Positions 1 through 12,338 of a stretch of DNA of 64,000 nt are shown here, in pieces. The stretch covers positions 1,736,001-1,800,000 of the forward strand of contig BSYQ01000010.1 in the NCBI GenBank assembly GCA_030272585.1, in the 5' to 3' direction. Positions within the stretch are counted from its first letter, which is position 1, and each line of letters begins with the position of its first letter. This DNA is from Bryopsis sp. KO-2023 (taxonomy: Eukaryota; Chlorophyta; Ulvophyceae; Bryopsidales; Bryopsidaceae). The position numbers were made by a program, and so were the translations under genes. Under the pieces are notes generated by a model, which was given only the letters and a program-made list of their open reading frames with translations, did not search any database and was not told the origin of the DNA.

Positions 1-409
1 TTGCTTGGTATTCAACTGATCAGGCAAAAGAGAAATGTAGCAGCAGTGCCCCAGCACCCTCTCCCCCCCAATAAAAATAAAAATAAAGAAATCTTATTAA
101 AAAAAAAGAAATGAGAACAAATAAGAAAAATGTCTCCGGAAAAATTTGTGAAAACGAGCACTCTCAATTACCTATTTCTTTTCTCGACAAAAAAGAAAGT
201 TGCACGAAACTGAAGGGTTCTTATTCTTACTGCCTTGTAGATACAGCGAAGTTTCTTCAAAAATTGCAATCCAAACTAAGATTAAATTTGAATATTGAAA
301 ACTAAGAACCACCCGAAAGGAAAAAAACAACACACATACAAAATACGGACAATAACCCTAAATTTCGGGGCTCAAAGAACCCCATATTGACAGCGCTCGA
401 TGCATACAG
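1..409 (+). other. Probable intron of the copine gene
   Basis: No convincing coding exon is visible here. The stretch is AT-rich with A-runs. It ends in a usable acceptor (ttgacag at 388-394, or catacag at 403-409) just before the first recognisable copine exon. The upstream exons encoding most of the first C2 domain should lie left of the window or in exons too short for me to recognise. Confidence 0.5.
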
Positions 410-3400
410 GATTTCCTCGGTCAAGCGGAATTCACCCTTTCCAGTGTGGTGACTTCGTTTCGCGGACTGATCGAAGTTCCATTGTGGGATGTCGAAACTG
501 ATCAACCCGCTGGCGATGGCGTTTTGGTTGTTCGCTATGAAGACAAGACCCTGAGGACCGAGGTGGTGGAAATCGAATTTTCGGCCAGCGATCTGGCTAA
601 TCGAAAGAGGGATTCGAGGCCCATTCTGTTGATCAGCAGGGCTCAGGAGGACGGCACCTGGGCGCCCGTGTATAGATCGGAATCGAACAAAAACGAACAG
701 CCCAGATGGAAGACCCTTGAAATTTCCCTTGCGCAGCTGTGCAATGGGGATGAAGATCGAACGCTCATGATAGAGGTGAGACTTGGAGGATGTTGATGAA
801 AAATAGAAAAAGTAGGAATAGAAAAGTAAATAAAAAATGATGATAATGATAATAATTATATTTATATATGTATGTATTTTCTGTGGTACGCACGTATGTA
901 TTTTTATGTATATTATTGTTTCCTTTGTGCAAAAAAAAAAAGATAAGGGAAACGCCATCCGGCAAATCCGAAAAAAAAAAATCCGGCAAATCGGAAAAAA
1001 AAAATAAAAAAATCTGGCACCCGATGACAACACTTCCTCATAATTTTTCAATGATTTACAATCTGAAAACAGCAAATTCTCCAATGAGCCCCCCAAAGGA
1101 AATAAAAATAAGTTAACACACACACATACACTCTTGAGGGGAAAAGGTTAATCTTTTTTCCACTTTTCCCCGCAGGTTTTGAATTTCAGGGAGAACGGTA
1201 AGCATCGACCGATGGCATGGACTGAGACTTGCTTCAGGGAAATGAAGACTCTCACTGGTGAGGTTTGAAGGGTGTTGGCATCTGAAAAATAAAGCCTCCA
1301 ACACAACTTTTTTAACGTTTTTTTTTGTGTATTTCGGTCAACTCGAAACGTTACGTGTGTTACTGTTGTGTATAGCCCTCTGCTTTTTTTTTAAAAAAGG
1401 GACTTTTCTTTGTCGTTTTATATAGAGTTGAAGCAATGTGAAAAGGATAAAGCGTTTTGTCGATTTTATTGATGGAGAAAGTTGGAGAAAAAAGAGGGGA
1501 TATGTAGTTGCTTTTCTTTTTTTTTTTTTTTGGTGGGGTATTCATTTGTTTGATCTCGAGTTGAGTTGATTGTTTCCAGTGCCCAGCTCCCCTGGAGTTG
1601 CAGATGCCAAAGTCTGAAAAAAACGGTGGTAGCCTCAACATCAAAGGTACGTTACTGGCTTTTGACGATTTTCTATCATATTTTTTTTTAATTTAATTGT
1701 AATCGTCGACTCCCCTCCATCGAAAAGAAAACCAGCGATGTTAAGGGGAGAGCTCACTTCTTTTGAAATTCCGCTTTCGACACGATTTTCCGACTAGTTG
1801 GAGGGAAAGGGGGTCTTACATTCCAAATTGCAATTTCGTCTGTTGATGAAATTAGTCGAGGAAGAAATGAAAAATATTCTCTCAAAAACATTTGATTTTT
1901 TTTTCTTTTTTTTTTTGGGGGGGGGTGGGGGGTGGGAGGGAAAAGTGTTTTTTGTTTGCTTCAGATGTTTTTTTTTTAATGTTAATTTGAAATCATTATT
2001 TTTCCGTTTTGTTGCAATTTTGTGGCGGAGGTTTTCCCGTCTGTATAAAAATAGAAAAATCATCTCTAGGAAGATGACCTTGCATTTCCTGTGTTTACAG
2101 TGCTTTCCATTGTGGAGCAACCGACTTTCTTGGAGTATGTGAGAGCAAAGTTTGAAATTTGCTTTCTGTTGGCGGTCGACTTCACGGCTTCAAACGGTCA
2201 AAAGGAATTTCCAACATCCCTCCATCATCTCGACCAAGAAGGTAGAAAATAGTACTGGGTATCTGGCTCTCAAAATTTTCATGATTAATTTCTTTTCTTT
2301 TCATTTTTCATTCTTTTTCATTTCTTTTTTCATTTCTTAAAAAAAAAAATAACAGTAATAAAGGGGGGGGGGGGGGGTATATCAGTGTAAGATAATAAGA
2401 ATATACTGTTATTTCTTAGATGCTTAGTTTTTATTCTATTTTTAGCGAAGGGGAGTGAAAAAAAATCAATTTCATTATTTGTTATTATAATTCATTCTAC
2501 TTTTTAAGTATGATGTCTTTTCTCAGTGTCTTTGTTTTAAATTCATTTAATTTAATTTAATTCCAAATTCTTAAGGCTCAAAATATCAAACCAACCACTC
2601 CCAAAAACTTTTTTTACCTTACTAATAATGTGTGTGTGTTTTGGTGCGATAGAAAAGAAACTCAATCCTTACCAAGAAGCCATCACAGGGGTCGGAAAAG
2701 TTCTGGAGTACTACGATTCGGACAAAAAATTCCCCACCTGGGGATTTGGAGGGAAAGTCGGCCCCAGACAGGGCCGAGCTGAGCACATCAGCCATTGTTT
2801 TGCATTGAACGGAGACGACACAGACCCCGAGTGCGATGGCATCGAGGGAATCCTGAAAGCGTACAGGTCAGACTCATCAGCCAGGGCTGCAATTTTTTCG
2901 GCTTAAAATGCCAATGCTGTCTTTCGATATGATTGGGTCTTTTTATAATTAGAACTGGACGTGCATTGGAGATTTTTATCGTGAAAGAAATGCTAGTTAA
3001 GCAAATTTTAGCTGAACTGGCTCTATGTGGTTTGATGGTTTGCAATGAGGAGTTGAAAATGAGTTTCTTCAGGCAGGATTAATGAACAGCGATTGGCTCT
3101 ACATTGTATTGATTGGCGAGATGTTGAGTCTGACGTGAGAGCAAGGTCGATTCGACCATCATTCTTGTCCGTTTCTGGTTGGCCGAAAATGGAATCGAAC
3201 TTCCAAAGGAGGGAGTCGATACATATATATATATTTATTTATTATTTTATTTTTTTTATAGTGTGGTGGTGATGTTTGGAGTTCTTGAACCCCAATGTGT
3301 CGATTTGCGCTGAGATGGACCCGGGGGAATGTGATTTTTTTTTGGTCAACAGGCAAGCCCTCCTTGAAGTAAAATTGGCTGGTCCCACTTGCTTCGCTCC

Positions 3401-4744
3401 AATTATCACAGCTTCAAAAGAGGCTGCTCAAAGACATTCAAGCCCCCCCAAGTATTACTGCCTGCTGATTCTCACGGATGGTATAATTATGGACATGAAG
3501 GTAAGCTGCCGATCTAATCGTCGATTTCCATTTCGATAATGGAGCGAAATAAATTTTTCGGGAATGCTTCAGGGATATCTTTTTTTTGTCGTGTTGCATG
3601 ATTTCTGGATTGAACCTGGGTTTTTTTTTTTTGGAATTCTAATCAGTGGAGCCTTCCTCAAGGAATGGGTTTTCAATTGTGTTATTGTCATATGGTCTCT
3701 TTTGTTTTGATCCCTTTCTTTTCCAATTTTGCCTGGCAGCTCCCCCTGATTTTCACGACCCTGACAATGATAACGAGATTTTTGTAAATAATTAGTGAAA
3801 GACTGAAAAGGGCTCTGTGTAATTTGTGTGCTGGACGGCTGTCGCTGGGCAAGTTAGTCTGATGTAAATCAAAACATCCTTTCACTCATTCACATACATA
3901 CATACATATATACATATATTCATATTTAATTTTAATTTTTATCAGTGTGTTTTTTATGGTTTGTTTTTCTTCCCGCACAGAACACGGTGCGGTCTATTGT
4001 GGAAGCCTCGAGATTGCCTCTGTCGATACTCATCGTGGGTGTGGGCGAGGAAAATTTCAAAGACATGGAATTCTTGGATGCGGACAAACACGTCCTCAAG
4101 TCTGGGGATGTCAGGGCCGAGAGAGATATAGTGCAATTCGTCGAATTCAACAGGTTCAAGGGGGATGGAGAGGCCTTGGCCTCCCAACTCCTTCACGAAC
4201 TTCCAGGCCAGTTCCTCTCGTACATGAGGTAACGATTTTCGTTCTGTTTTTGTTTTCGTTTGATGGAAAAAAAGTCTGATTTGTTCGTCCCTAGTTTTTA
4301 GAAGGCCTCTGTAGAGACCTTGGGAAAAAAAGAAGTAAATATAATTATATATGTATATAACTGGGTTCTTTTCCTTGAAGTTATGGAGTTTTTTGGGCGA
4401 TTCTTGCTTCCCGAAAAATATTGGTGTCCTATCTTGGTTTGATTTCCCCCCCCCTCCCCCCCCCCCCCGATAAATTCACCTCCTAGTGATATGCATGTCT
4501 GGAGTATTTCCCCCCCACCCCCCCCAAATCTGCTGAAATTTGTTCGCTGGAGCAATCTTGATGGTAGTGGTGTGGTCAGCCTGTCCAGTTTCAATTTCAA
4601 TTTTTTTTTTTAATATCCAGGAAAAGAGAAATCTGGCCGAACTCATTCAACAAGCCTGAAAGTGGGGATGAAAACCACCACAGCAATTCTGACGCCGCTG
4701 CAAATTCACACCAAGAGCCCGCCGATGCCCATCAGGACCTGTAG
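410..4744 (+). CDS. Copine (C2-C2-vWA/copine domain protein), 5' end missing
   Basis: Eight exons join in phase: 410-775, 1176-1257, 1587-1646, 2101-2241, 2653-2866, 3353-3500, 3981-4228 and 4621-4744. They give 460 residues plus stop. The first residues (DFLGQAEFTL) match the end of a C2A domain. A second C2 domain follows to about residue 150, ending WKTLEISLAQLCNGD. The vWA-like copine domain fills the rest, with a MIDAS-type DFTASNG, the landmark NPYQEAI..VGKVLEYYDSD, LAGPTCFAPII and LLILTDGIIMDM. Copines are cytosolic proteins that bind membranes in response to Ca2+ and act in trafficking and signalling; in plants they restrain immunity. The Ser/His/Asn-rich C-terminal tail has no family counterpart I know. 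The second C2 domain has lost most of the usual Ca2+-binding aspartates (see findings). The beginning of the gene is outside the window. Confidence 0.93.
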
Positions 4745-5508
4745 CTCCGTCGACCAAAAATCAAATTGTTCCAACAAATTTATGTAGACAAAAAGAAAAC
4801 AAACGGAAAACAAACGGTGGAATGAGACCTCATGACAGGTCGCATTGTAGGGGGTTAGAGGGGAATTTGGGTTGTTTTTTTTTGGTGGGTTGGGGAAAAA
4901 GAAACGAAGCAGGGTGGTTAGTGTTTGTTATGTACGACGAGCGATTGTCATGACCGCTAGAATGTCGAGAGAATGCGGTTGGCGGCGGTGTGTGTGTTTT
5001 TTTCTTTAACTTTCGGTTCTCGGCCCAGTCGACATTTTTTTTTTCTCTCTTCTTGTTGCTTGCTCGAACCTGGCGAATTTCGCGTTTTTTTAAAACACCT
5101 GTAACGAGAATCGGAGAGAAACAAAAGAGGGAGGGGGGGCCAAGGTGGAAATCGAACGCGATGTCTCTACTAGCTTCCAGCTCGCTGGTCGGACCTTGTC
5201 CAGAAACCGCCACTGGCGAACTTCAGAAACGAGCGGTACGATTTCCCAGCGACAAGAAACGAATGACTGACGATTTTCGTCCACATTTCTTTCCTCCTTG
5301 ACGCCCTCTCTGTCTTTTCAACTCGAACCCTGGCGGCTGTCCATCACTTCCGTGTCAAATAACTGCTTTTTGTGTGGATAATCGTTTGTGTCGACCATAG
5401 CGCTCCTCCGAGGATACCTCAACTTTTTTTCTCTTTTTTTCGTTTTTTCATTCGACGCTCGACCAGACAGAGGGGGACACACACGCACGGCGAGCAAGAA
5501 AAAGAAAA
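4745..5508. other. Intergenic: copine 3' flank and leader of the next gene
   Basis: After the copine stop there is T/G-rich sequence, then a GC-richer stretch from about 5100 that probably contains the promoter and leader of the orphan gene at 5509. I see no ORF with coding character, no RNA gene and no repeat. Confidence 0.5.
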
Positions 5509-6231
5509 ATGCCTCGAGGTACCGAACCAGAGACGCCCTTGTCCGAAAAAGAGAAGCTCCAGTTGAAACAGAGAGGCGACAACTTGCGGCGTCGTCAAGG
5601 GATTGGGTCGTTAAAATACGCTCAGTTTTATTTCGAAAACCGACGCTCGTATCCCTTCACGCGCAAAACGTACCCGGTGCTGGGAGGCCGTGTCGAGGCG
5701 TCCAACGAGCAATGGGATGGCTTGGACCCTGAAACGGGTGAAATTGCAGATTGGTTGAAATCCGAGGATTTTTTGACGACGCGGGGGTCGAGTAGAGGTT
5801 TGGAACGTCGTCTGACGCATGACGACCCGGATGTGCCGACGGGATATCCCTTCCCGTTGCTCAAGCGGCTGCGGTCCTGTGCACATGGCGAGGAGGCGGA
5901 CTACGCCAACGGAGGGAGCAGCCCGAAGATGTCGGCGGCGGCCACCACGAGCGACTCGATGGAAGACTCTCTCGAAAAGTCCACCCCGAGCGACGACAGT
6001 GAAGGAGATGAGCGTCGGACGTTTTCGCGAGACTTGAAGGTGTTGATGGATGCGCTGCGGAGAATACCGACGCCCCGACGAGCCGCGCTGGCGATAGAGG
6101 GGATGCTGTCGAAGCCCGAGGTGCAGTTCGCGCTGGAAAAGTTCGGGACGGGATCGGAGCTGGGTCTGACGAGGAAAGAGCTGGCTGCCGTCGCGGTCCT
6201 CCAGAACGCTGTGCAATACAAGACCCGATGA
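5509..6231 (+). CDS. Intronless orphan protein, 240 aa
   Basis: I do not recognise a family. The single uninterrupted frame is much more GC-rich than its surroundings and starts in a good context (aaaaatgcc). The N-terminal half is basic and aromatic, with LKYAQFYFENRRSYPFTRK and a W-rich patch (EQWDGL, IADWLK). A Ser/Asp/Glu-rich linker spans residues 135-175. The C-terminal part looks helical (DLKVLMDALRRIPTPRRAAL, then RKELAAVAVLQNAVQYKTR). There is no signal peptide or membrane segment, so a soluble nuclear or cytosolic protein is likely. Lack of introns sets it apart from its intron-rich neighbours; the DUF3700-like gene at 57153 shares that property. Coding status rests on length, composition and codon regularity. 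Confidence 0.7.
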   Translation: MPRGTEPETPLSEKEKLQLKQRGDNLRRRQGIGSLKYAQFYFENRRSYPFTRKTYPVLGGRVEASNEQWDGLDPETGEIADWLKSEDFLTTRGSSRGLERRLTHDDPDVPTGYPFPLLKRLRSCAHGEEADYANGGSSPKMSAAATTSDSMEDSLEKSTPSDDSEGDERRTFSRDLKVLMDALRRIPTPRRAALAIEGMLSKPEVQFALEKFGTGSELGLTRKELAAVAVLQNAVQYKTR

Positions 6232-7826
6232 GGCGCTGGCCGTGAGAGATGCGGGAGGGGAAAGCTTGACAACGACAGCCGCATGTCACGTCGTCGTCAA
6301 CGGGAAAACGAAGGATTGTGCAGGAAAAGTTAGTTGATGAAAAGGGTCGTCGAGCAGGCCCCTTTTTTTTCTAATATTCCCTTCGTAGCGTTTTTTTTTA
6401 ATATCTCTCATATATCGTTGGAGTTGCGTTTTGGGCAGGGGTTGAGTGGGGGCGACGACTGACGGCGGACGTCTGTTTTTTTTGGGGGGACGGCGCGGCG
6501 CTATTTGCTGTAATGGTTTTTTTTAGAAATGAACAGGCGAAATGATGGGGAAAAGGAAGGAGTTGTTGGTTTTCTTTTCGTCTGGATGAATTTATGCAGG
6601 TTGCTTTTATTTGAGAGGGGGGGGGGGGTTGTGCAGCCCCGAGCAGGGCCAAGTCGAAAACAAAAGAAGAAAAAAATAATATGAGAAAAATAAGTTGACG
6701 TGACGGGCATTCGCTTTTTTTTTCCCCTGGTCAAGGGAGGGGGCTTGGGTTCATCGTTCAATTTCGTTGTCGCTGTTTTGGGGGGTCGATCACTTCGGGA
6801 CGGTCTGTTGTTGGTTTTTTTTTTCAACCCCTTTCTAGTTTCTTGTTGGGATTTTATAGATTTGCAATTGGTAGCGGGGCCAGGGGTGCGCGCGCTTCCT
6901 GGCGGTTAGTCGTCTGGAAAAAAAGCACAGAAGAATGAAGTGCGGGATTTTTGTTCGAGGGGTCTCTGGGGTTGATTCTAGTGTTGTGGAAAAAAAACTG
7001 GAACGTTTTCGTTTTCCAGGTGGGGGTGTGTAAACCCTTCAATTCATTGCAGGATTTTCACCGAATTTTTTTTTCAGCACTGACCAATTTCACGAAAGAG
7101 ATCGGCTTGCTTTTGGTCGAAACGTGCGTCCCAAGAATGGGATTTACACTATGTATCTCTTGTCGCCAGAGATTGACAAGTTTTTTTTTATTGAGAAGAA
7201 ATTCTTTCCGTTCGGGGTTGGCTCGGCTGTTTTCAGATGAAAAATTTCAAAGTGGATCATGTGAATTCCTGAGATGGTTTGAATGACTAATCCTTTTGCA
7301 CATGCATGGCCTGGAAGTCAGACCTTGTGGAAAACTCCCCAGCTTGCGGAAAATTCCCAGCTTGTGGAAAATAAGCTGACACTTGTCAATGTGCCCATTT
7401 TCATATTCGCGGGTTGACTGGATGCCAGTCTGACGCAAGGATAAAATATGTACCATCTGTGTGAGAACAAAAAGGTCACAATCCGCTTGTCAATAAGCAA
7501 CTCTGTGAAACACCTTTCTTCGAAACCCTCTTAACAAATGTTCAGCAACAGGGATTGACCATTGCCCAGCAATTTGCTAAATCAAATTAACAGCTGCCCA
7601 GAACCCAACCGGGGCGGGTTGCCTTGATGTAACAAATACGCACCACCCAATAAATCAAACAATCATTGATTACACACAGATTATAATTGCCTTTCTTCCC
7701 CCCAGGTTCATGTTTTTTCTTTTTTTCTCATTTCCTTTTTTGCAGTTCCAAGTTTTTTTTTTCCCTTAAAAAAAAAAAAAGAAAAAAGCCCCTTCAAATC
7801 TTTTTAATATCGGCATCCCATCAGCA
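6232..7826. other. Convergent intergenic region without a supported gene
   Basis: The region holds the 3' flanks of the genes on either side. It contains homopolymer runs (for example a G-run near 6618-6629) and a short imperfect direct repeat around 7325-7375 (cagcttg.ggaaaat). The short frames seen on both strands lack splice-consistent partners. Confidence 0.5.
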
Positions 7827-9876
7827 TTATACAAAACAAGTAATAAAAAAAAGAGTGCTGCTAAAAAAGAGTATCATAACATACAGAAGGCCAGACACTG
7901 GCATCCTCCCAGCAACGTTTTCCAGTCTCGCCATGGGAGGATTGGTGCTGGCGATTTTATTCAATTTTTTTTGGGCGCCTTCCCCAGAGATGCAAACGAA
8001 ATCCAACGGATCATCCACGCTCTTGCACCTGAATGCATATTTCAATATTGAAATTTCAGCAATATTTTATTCTAGCAAAGACCTGCTTCTCCATCACAAT
8101 AAAAAGGTGTCAAAAAATAAGCAAAAACATAGTATTAAACAAAGCTTGTGCTCGTTTTTTGTCCCAACATACATCAGTGTCGAGTTGGTGAGGGGATTTT
8201 TGTCAAGTTGCATGTTTTTTTTCAGGAGAATGAATGTATGTATTTTCGACCGGGATGGTCGTTATGACTTCTCTTACTTGGAAAGGAGCAGACAGGAATA
8301 AGGCTGGTCAGACAGGGGCTCGGAGAACTCATACCACCACCGAAACCAAGGTTCGTTCCCTGGCTCCCTGCACTCGATCTACCAAACCAAAAAATAAGTT
8401 TATGAAAAAGATTCATATTTCGAAAATAAAAAACAAGTTTAAATAAATAATAATAATTATTATTTTTTAAAATATTATTATGTATATAATATACCCACCA
8501 CCACCAAATTTATATTCAGAAGCCAAACCCTGCAAAGATCTGACCTTTCAAAAGCTTCGGGTGGATTTTTCCACATCAACCATGCTGTTGCAAGAACAAA
8601 ATCTTTTTGAAAAGTTACGAAAATTCATTTACCACCCCAACCCTCAAAAAAATAAATAAATAAAAATAAAAATTGAGCCCTTTGCTTCACTTTCCCTTGT
8701 GGATGAAAATGGAAACACCCACGTTACATTGGATGCGCAGATAACGTGCCAATTTATCCCCTTAAAAAATAAACAAGTCTCTTTTTTTTTCATGTTATCT
8801 GAACAAATGAATTTCGAAAACCCAATCATCCGACACCATGATTTCTCTCTCTCAACCGAGACCTTAAAAAAAATATATAATGGGGATTTTTTTACCTGTT
8901 TCATGATTTTTGAGTCAGACGGCACAGGCAGCAGACAATGATTTCCATTGACTGAACGTAACACGCTCATAGGTCTAGGTTCAAAAAGCCTATCCTTGAT
9001 GATTGGTAAACATGATCCAGGCGCTTTTCGGGATGCATCCACGCCTCTCCACTTTTCAAAAAAGCATCTCGTTGCATCCGGTGGCATTACAAACTCGCAC
9101 CGATTTCCGAAACACCGGTCAAACACCAGGGAAGGCCTCCCTAGAATGGATCAGCACAAATTTCAGATGTTTTTGTTTGGAATGTATTGGAGATTTCAGG
9201 TTTTCTGAATGTATTGGATGGAAAACACTCAATACAATGCAATATTACATATTTCCTGATTGTTAATATGAAAAGCAATTTGTTGAATCAGAAGCTGTGT
9301 AACTGAGTGACTCGGGCCTTTGAGCATGTTGAATGAGATGCACTCCATGTCAGATTCAATTTTTGACGATGGCTGTCTTTTCTTTTCAGCCAAACTCCAT
9401 CACTTTGCAAAAATGCAAACCACTTTTTTTATGCAATGAGCAAACATCAAAAGAATGTATGAAACGTTCCAAGCGTCAACTGATCGGTATACCGAAAACC
9501 CCACCCCTCCGCAGCTCCAGGAGTGGCGTTCAACCACGTGCATCCACGGCTTACCTTTCCGCCCCATGCACGTCGAAATCGCCTCGAACGTCTTGCAAGT
9601 TGAAGTGGTGGTCGTCTCCGCAAGAAAACAATCTTTATAACCGCTGCAGGATCCTCGTTGGGCATACACCACGTCGAACGCCTCGTCGCCCAAGTAATGC
9701 GCACCAAGATCCAGCGCCTGCGTCTCGTCGTAGGAATGCAAAAATTCGAGCGTCTGGAAAGCCGAGCACTGGGCCTCGGCGTCGAAATCGTTATGGTGGT
9801 TGTGCGCCAGGGAGACTACCGTAACATATGCCAGGGCGAAACAGATAGTGGCGGCGGCGGTGCTTGTCGCGGTCAT
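7827..9876 (-). CDS. Secreted, probably GPI-anchored, cysteine-rich orphan protein (289 aa)
   Basis: Four exons read on the minus strand as 9876-9555, 9140-8896, 8378-8278 and 8028-7827. Phases 1, 0 and 2 carry through cleanly and all junctions are GT-AG. The N terminus is a signal peptide (about 25 residues, hydrophobic core ICFALAYVTVVSLA) followed by a His/Asn/Asp patch. The mature part has about 14 cysteines spread over all exons (for example GSCSGYKDC, DRCFGNRCEF, IECREPG, KCKSVDD). The protein ends in a hydrophobic stretch (SGLLYVMILFFSSTLFF plus five residues) running to the stop. That is the layout of a GPI-attachment signal, or of a C-terminal membrane anchor. I recognise no named domain. 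An extracellular cell-surface protein is inferred. The start is the first ATG before the signal peptide. Confidence 0.75.
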
Positions 9877-11271
9877 CGTGATTCATGCAGCTCCGATCGT
9901 TGCGGGGGACCTGTTGCGAACGAGGGAGAAGATAATCGTCGGGCAGGCTTTTCGACTACGCAACCATACTTTCTTTCCAGAGAGGGGGGGGGGGGGGAGA
10001 AACTGAAACTGAAACTGCATTCATGATCGAAAGCAAATTGGTGGCGGCGATTTGCGGGGTACTCAAATGTCAAGTTTTGTGGTAATGGCGTGCAGATCAA
10101 CGCCAGTGCTTTGTTTCGCGACTGGTTGGCAAGAAAAATGTTTGGGAAAAAAAACGTTCCGATCATGTATTTGGACCGACAGCCGTGTCTCCACCTTATT
10201 TTGGACGAGTGCTTTTGTATTCGATTACGAATTCAACTCTCTGACAGCGCAAGAAGCAGCCCGAATGTGAGGCCGTGCCTCTCCCTGCCACGCAAATGGC
10301 GTGCAGCAATAAATGGCGCAAGTTGTCAACCCAAACGCGAAGTCCCATTCCGATTGGACTTGCTATGAACTTTCTCTACTGCTCGCTTGCTGACAGTCTC
10401 CTTGACAAAAACAATTTGATGTATTCTTCTGGGAGATGAGGCTCGATTGATTACATCAGTCGTGCCAGAAACAGGACTTAAGGGGCTGTCGCTGTATGAA
10501 CAATATCCGTTTCGGGTCAATATCAGTGTAAATGGTTAACTGCCTTCAGTTCTGAGTCTCGGCAGTATTTATACTGAGCAGTATTTATTTATTTGTCTGT
10601 TTGTTTGTTTACTCCAGAGTGTTTATACCTATTTCATCACCTATTATTTTGTTTTTTCTGGTTTCAACTCCCACTTTCTTCCAGAATCCAGTATGGCTGA
10701 TTTCGTTTGTGTCTGACAGGATACTAAGCACTAATACTAATACTAAAACTCATAATAGGGAAGGGGGGGGGGAGGGGGTTGAGGAAAGTATATGTGTTTT
10801 GTTGTGTTTACGAAATTTTTGCACAAGTATCAGGGCTATTGCTCAGAAGAGGCAACATATTCATAACCAATTCTCAACGAAATCGAACATAGTGAGAATC
10901 CACTGCAAGCAGTCCTGTTTTAAAAAAACAAAATCTCTTTGGCTCCAGGCGACCCTGCATGTAAACCCCATCTTCCCATCCAACGGATAAGAAAGAAAGA
11001 AATATCAATGGAAAAAAAGCATACCAAAAGCATCCAAAATTAAGAAAAGTAATAGCGACTAGGGCATGATCAACCAATACTGGCACTCAGCTGGAAATTC
11101 CCCACCGCTTGTCTAAATTGAAAGAACTTGGCCCAAAAAACTGATATTAGAAAGAAACAAAGAAGGAAATCCGAGCCAGATTTTCGAAATTCCACCAAGC
11201 GAAACTTGGATATACTTAGAAAAGAAAAAGAAAACATAGGATGAGCAAGATAATGATTTATTTTTTTTCCC
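9877..11271. other. Upstream region of the surface protein and 3' flank of glutaredoxin
   Basis: 9877-10380 is relatively GC-balanced and probably includes the minus-strand promoter and leader. An open plus-strand frame at 10090-10368 (92 aa) has ordinary composition but no splice partner or family, so I do not call it. From 10390 the sequence is AT-rich, with a G-run at about 10763-10780. No RNA gene was recognised. Confidence 0.45.
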
Positions 11272-12338
11272 CTAGAGAATGCCCTTGGACTCCAGCATTT
11301 TTTTCAACTCTCCGTTCTTGGCGAGTGCCATTGTTTCATCACCACCTATCAGGCAATCGACAAAAAAAAAGCCAACTTTCAGGGGGCAGTTCAGGAATGA
11401 GTCATATGGGTGTGAAAGACCCAAATTTGACAATTTAATCTAAATTTGTTGGTGGTTCATAAGCATTCAGCAAAAAAGCTTTGTGGGGGAAGGGCTGATG
11501 ACAAATTTATGACTAATACAGGGGGGGACACATGTCGTTGCATCCTGAAAAACTAGCCTGCATGAATTCCTCTGGACAAATTTCCAAATTTGGTGGGTTG
11601 TGGACCCCCCCCCCCTCCCTTCATAATCTCTTGCACTACTGAGCTGAGTTCCCCTGAAAACGACGGGCAAATTCACGAAAATCTTACCTCCGATGAACTT
11701 GCCTTCCACGAAAACCCTAGGGACGCTTCGGCCTCCCGTAATGCTCAAGAGCTCGTCCTGTATGGCTGACCCATCTCCTCGAGCATCGAGCTGAGTAAAA
11801 AACGGAGAGCAGCCTCAGTCAGTCAAAAAGGAAAGCAACGAACACACAATACATCGGGTTCGAGTGTGTTTCCGGCACATATTCGGTAATGGCCGATTGA
11901 TCCAGAATCGAATTAAAGGTTGTCCCTATTAGTCAGCAGGAGGGAGCTGGGGAACCCCAGAAAATGACTAATCAAATTGTACATTTCAGCATTGGATATT
12001 GGCTCCTCGGTCAACACACACATCTCAAAACAGAAATTCTGCATGACACTTCTCAATCCAAACCCCAACACCACACTCGGACATCATCCAAAACAAAGGA
12101 ATTCCACCCTCTCTTGTTTGCTTCTTTTGGTTTTTTAAGGGGGGGGTGTTACCTCCATCACTCCAAAGCTATTGCCCCCCATGACCGACTTGAGAGCAGT
12201 TTTGGCTCCAGCACAGTAGGGACAGTAGGCTTTGCTGAAAACCATCACTTTGTGGCTGGCGAGCGCCTCGTCTATGGTCGTTTTTGCATCCTTCCCGCTG
12301 GAATCACCGCCACTGCTACGAGAGCAACGATTTCCCAT
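11272..12338 (-). CDS. Glutaredoxin, CPYC dithiol type, with acylation-like N terminus
   Basis: Three minus-strand exons, 12338-12153, 11790-11688 and 11345-11272, join in phase to 120 residues. The active site CPYC follows KVMVFSKAY, as in classical dithiol glutaredoxins. Downstream come the cis-proline/GSH-binding segment [18 protein letters not shown] and a C-terminal helix ending [11 protein letters not shown]. The enzyme reduces protein disulfides and mixed disulfides using glutathione. The length is typical of the family apart from an N-terminal extension starting MGNRCS. That fits the N-myristoylation rule (Gly2, Ser6) plus a nearby palmitoylatable cysteine, so this isoform may be tethered to membranes. 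It faces the exportin gene across a short divergent spacer. Confidence 0.93.

Noticed and set aside
5611..6289. Long minus-strand frames opposite the 240-residue orphan
   Set aside because: GC-rich coding DNA opens antisense frames. The plus frame has the better start context and composition.
10090..10368. 92-residue plus-strand frame
   Set aside because: Composition is acceptable, but it lies in the likely promoter of the minus-strand surface-protein gene. It has no family and no splice partners.
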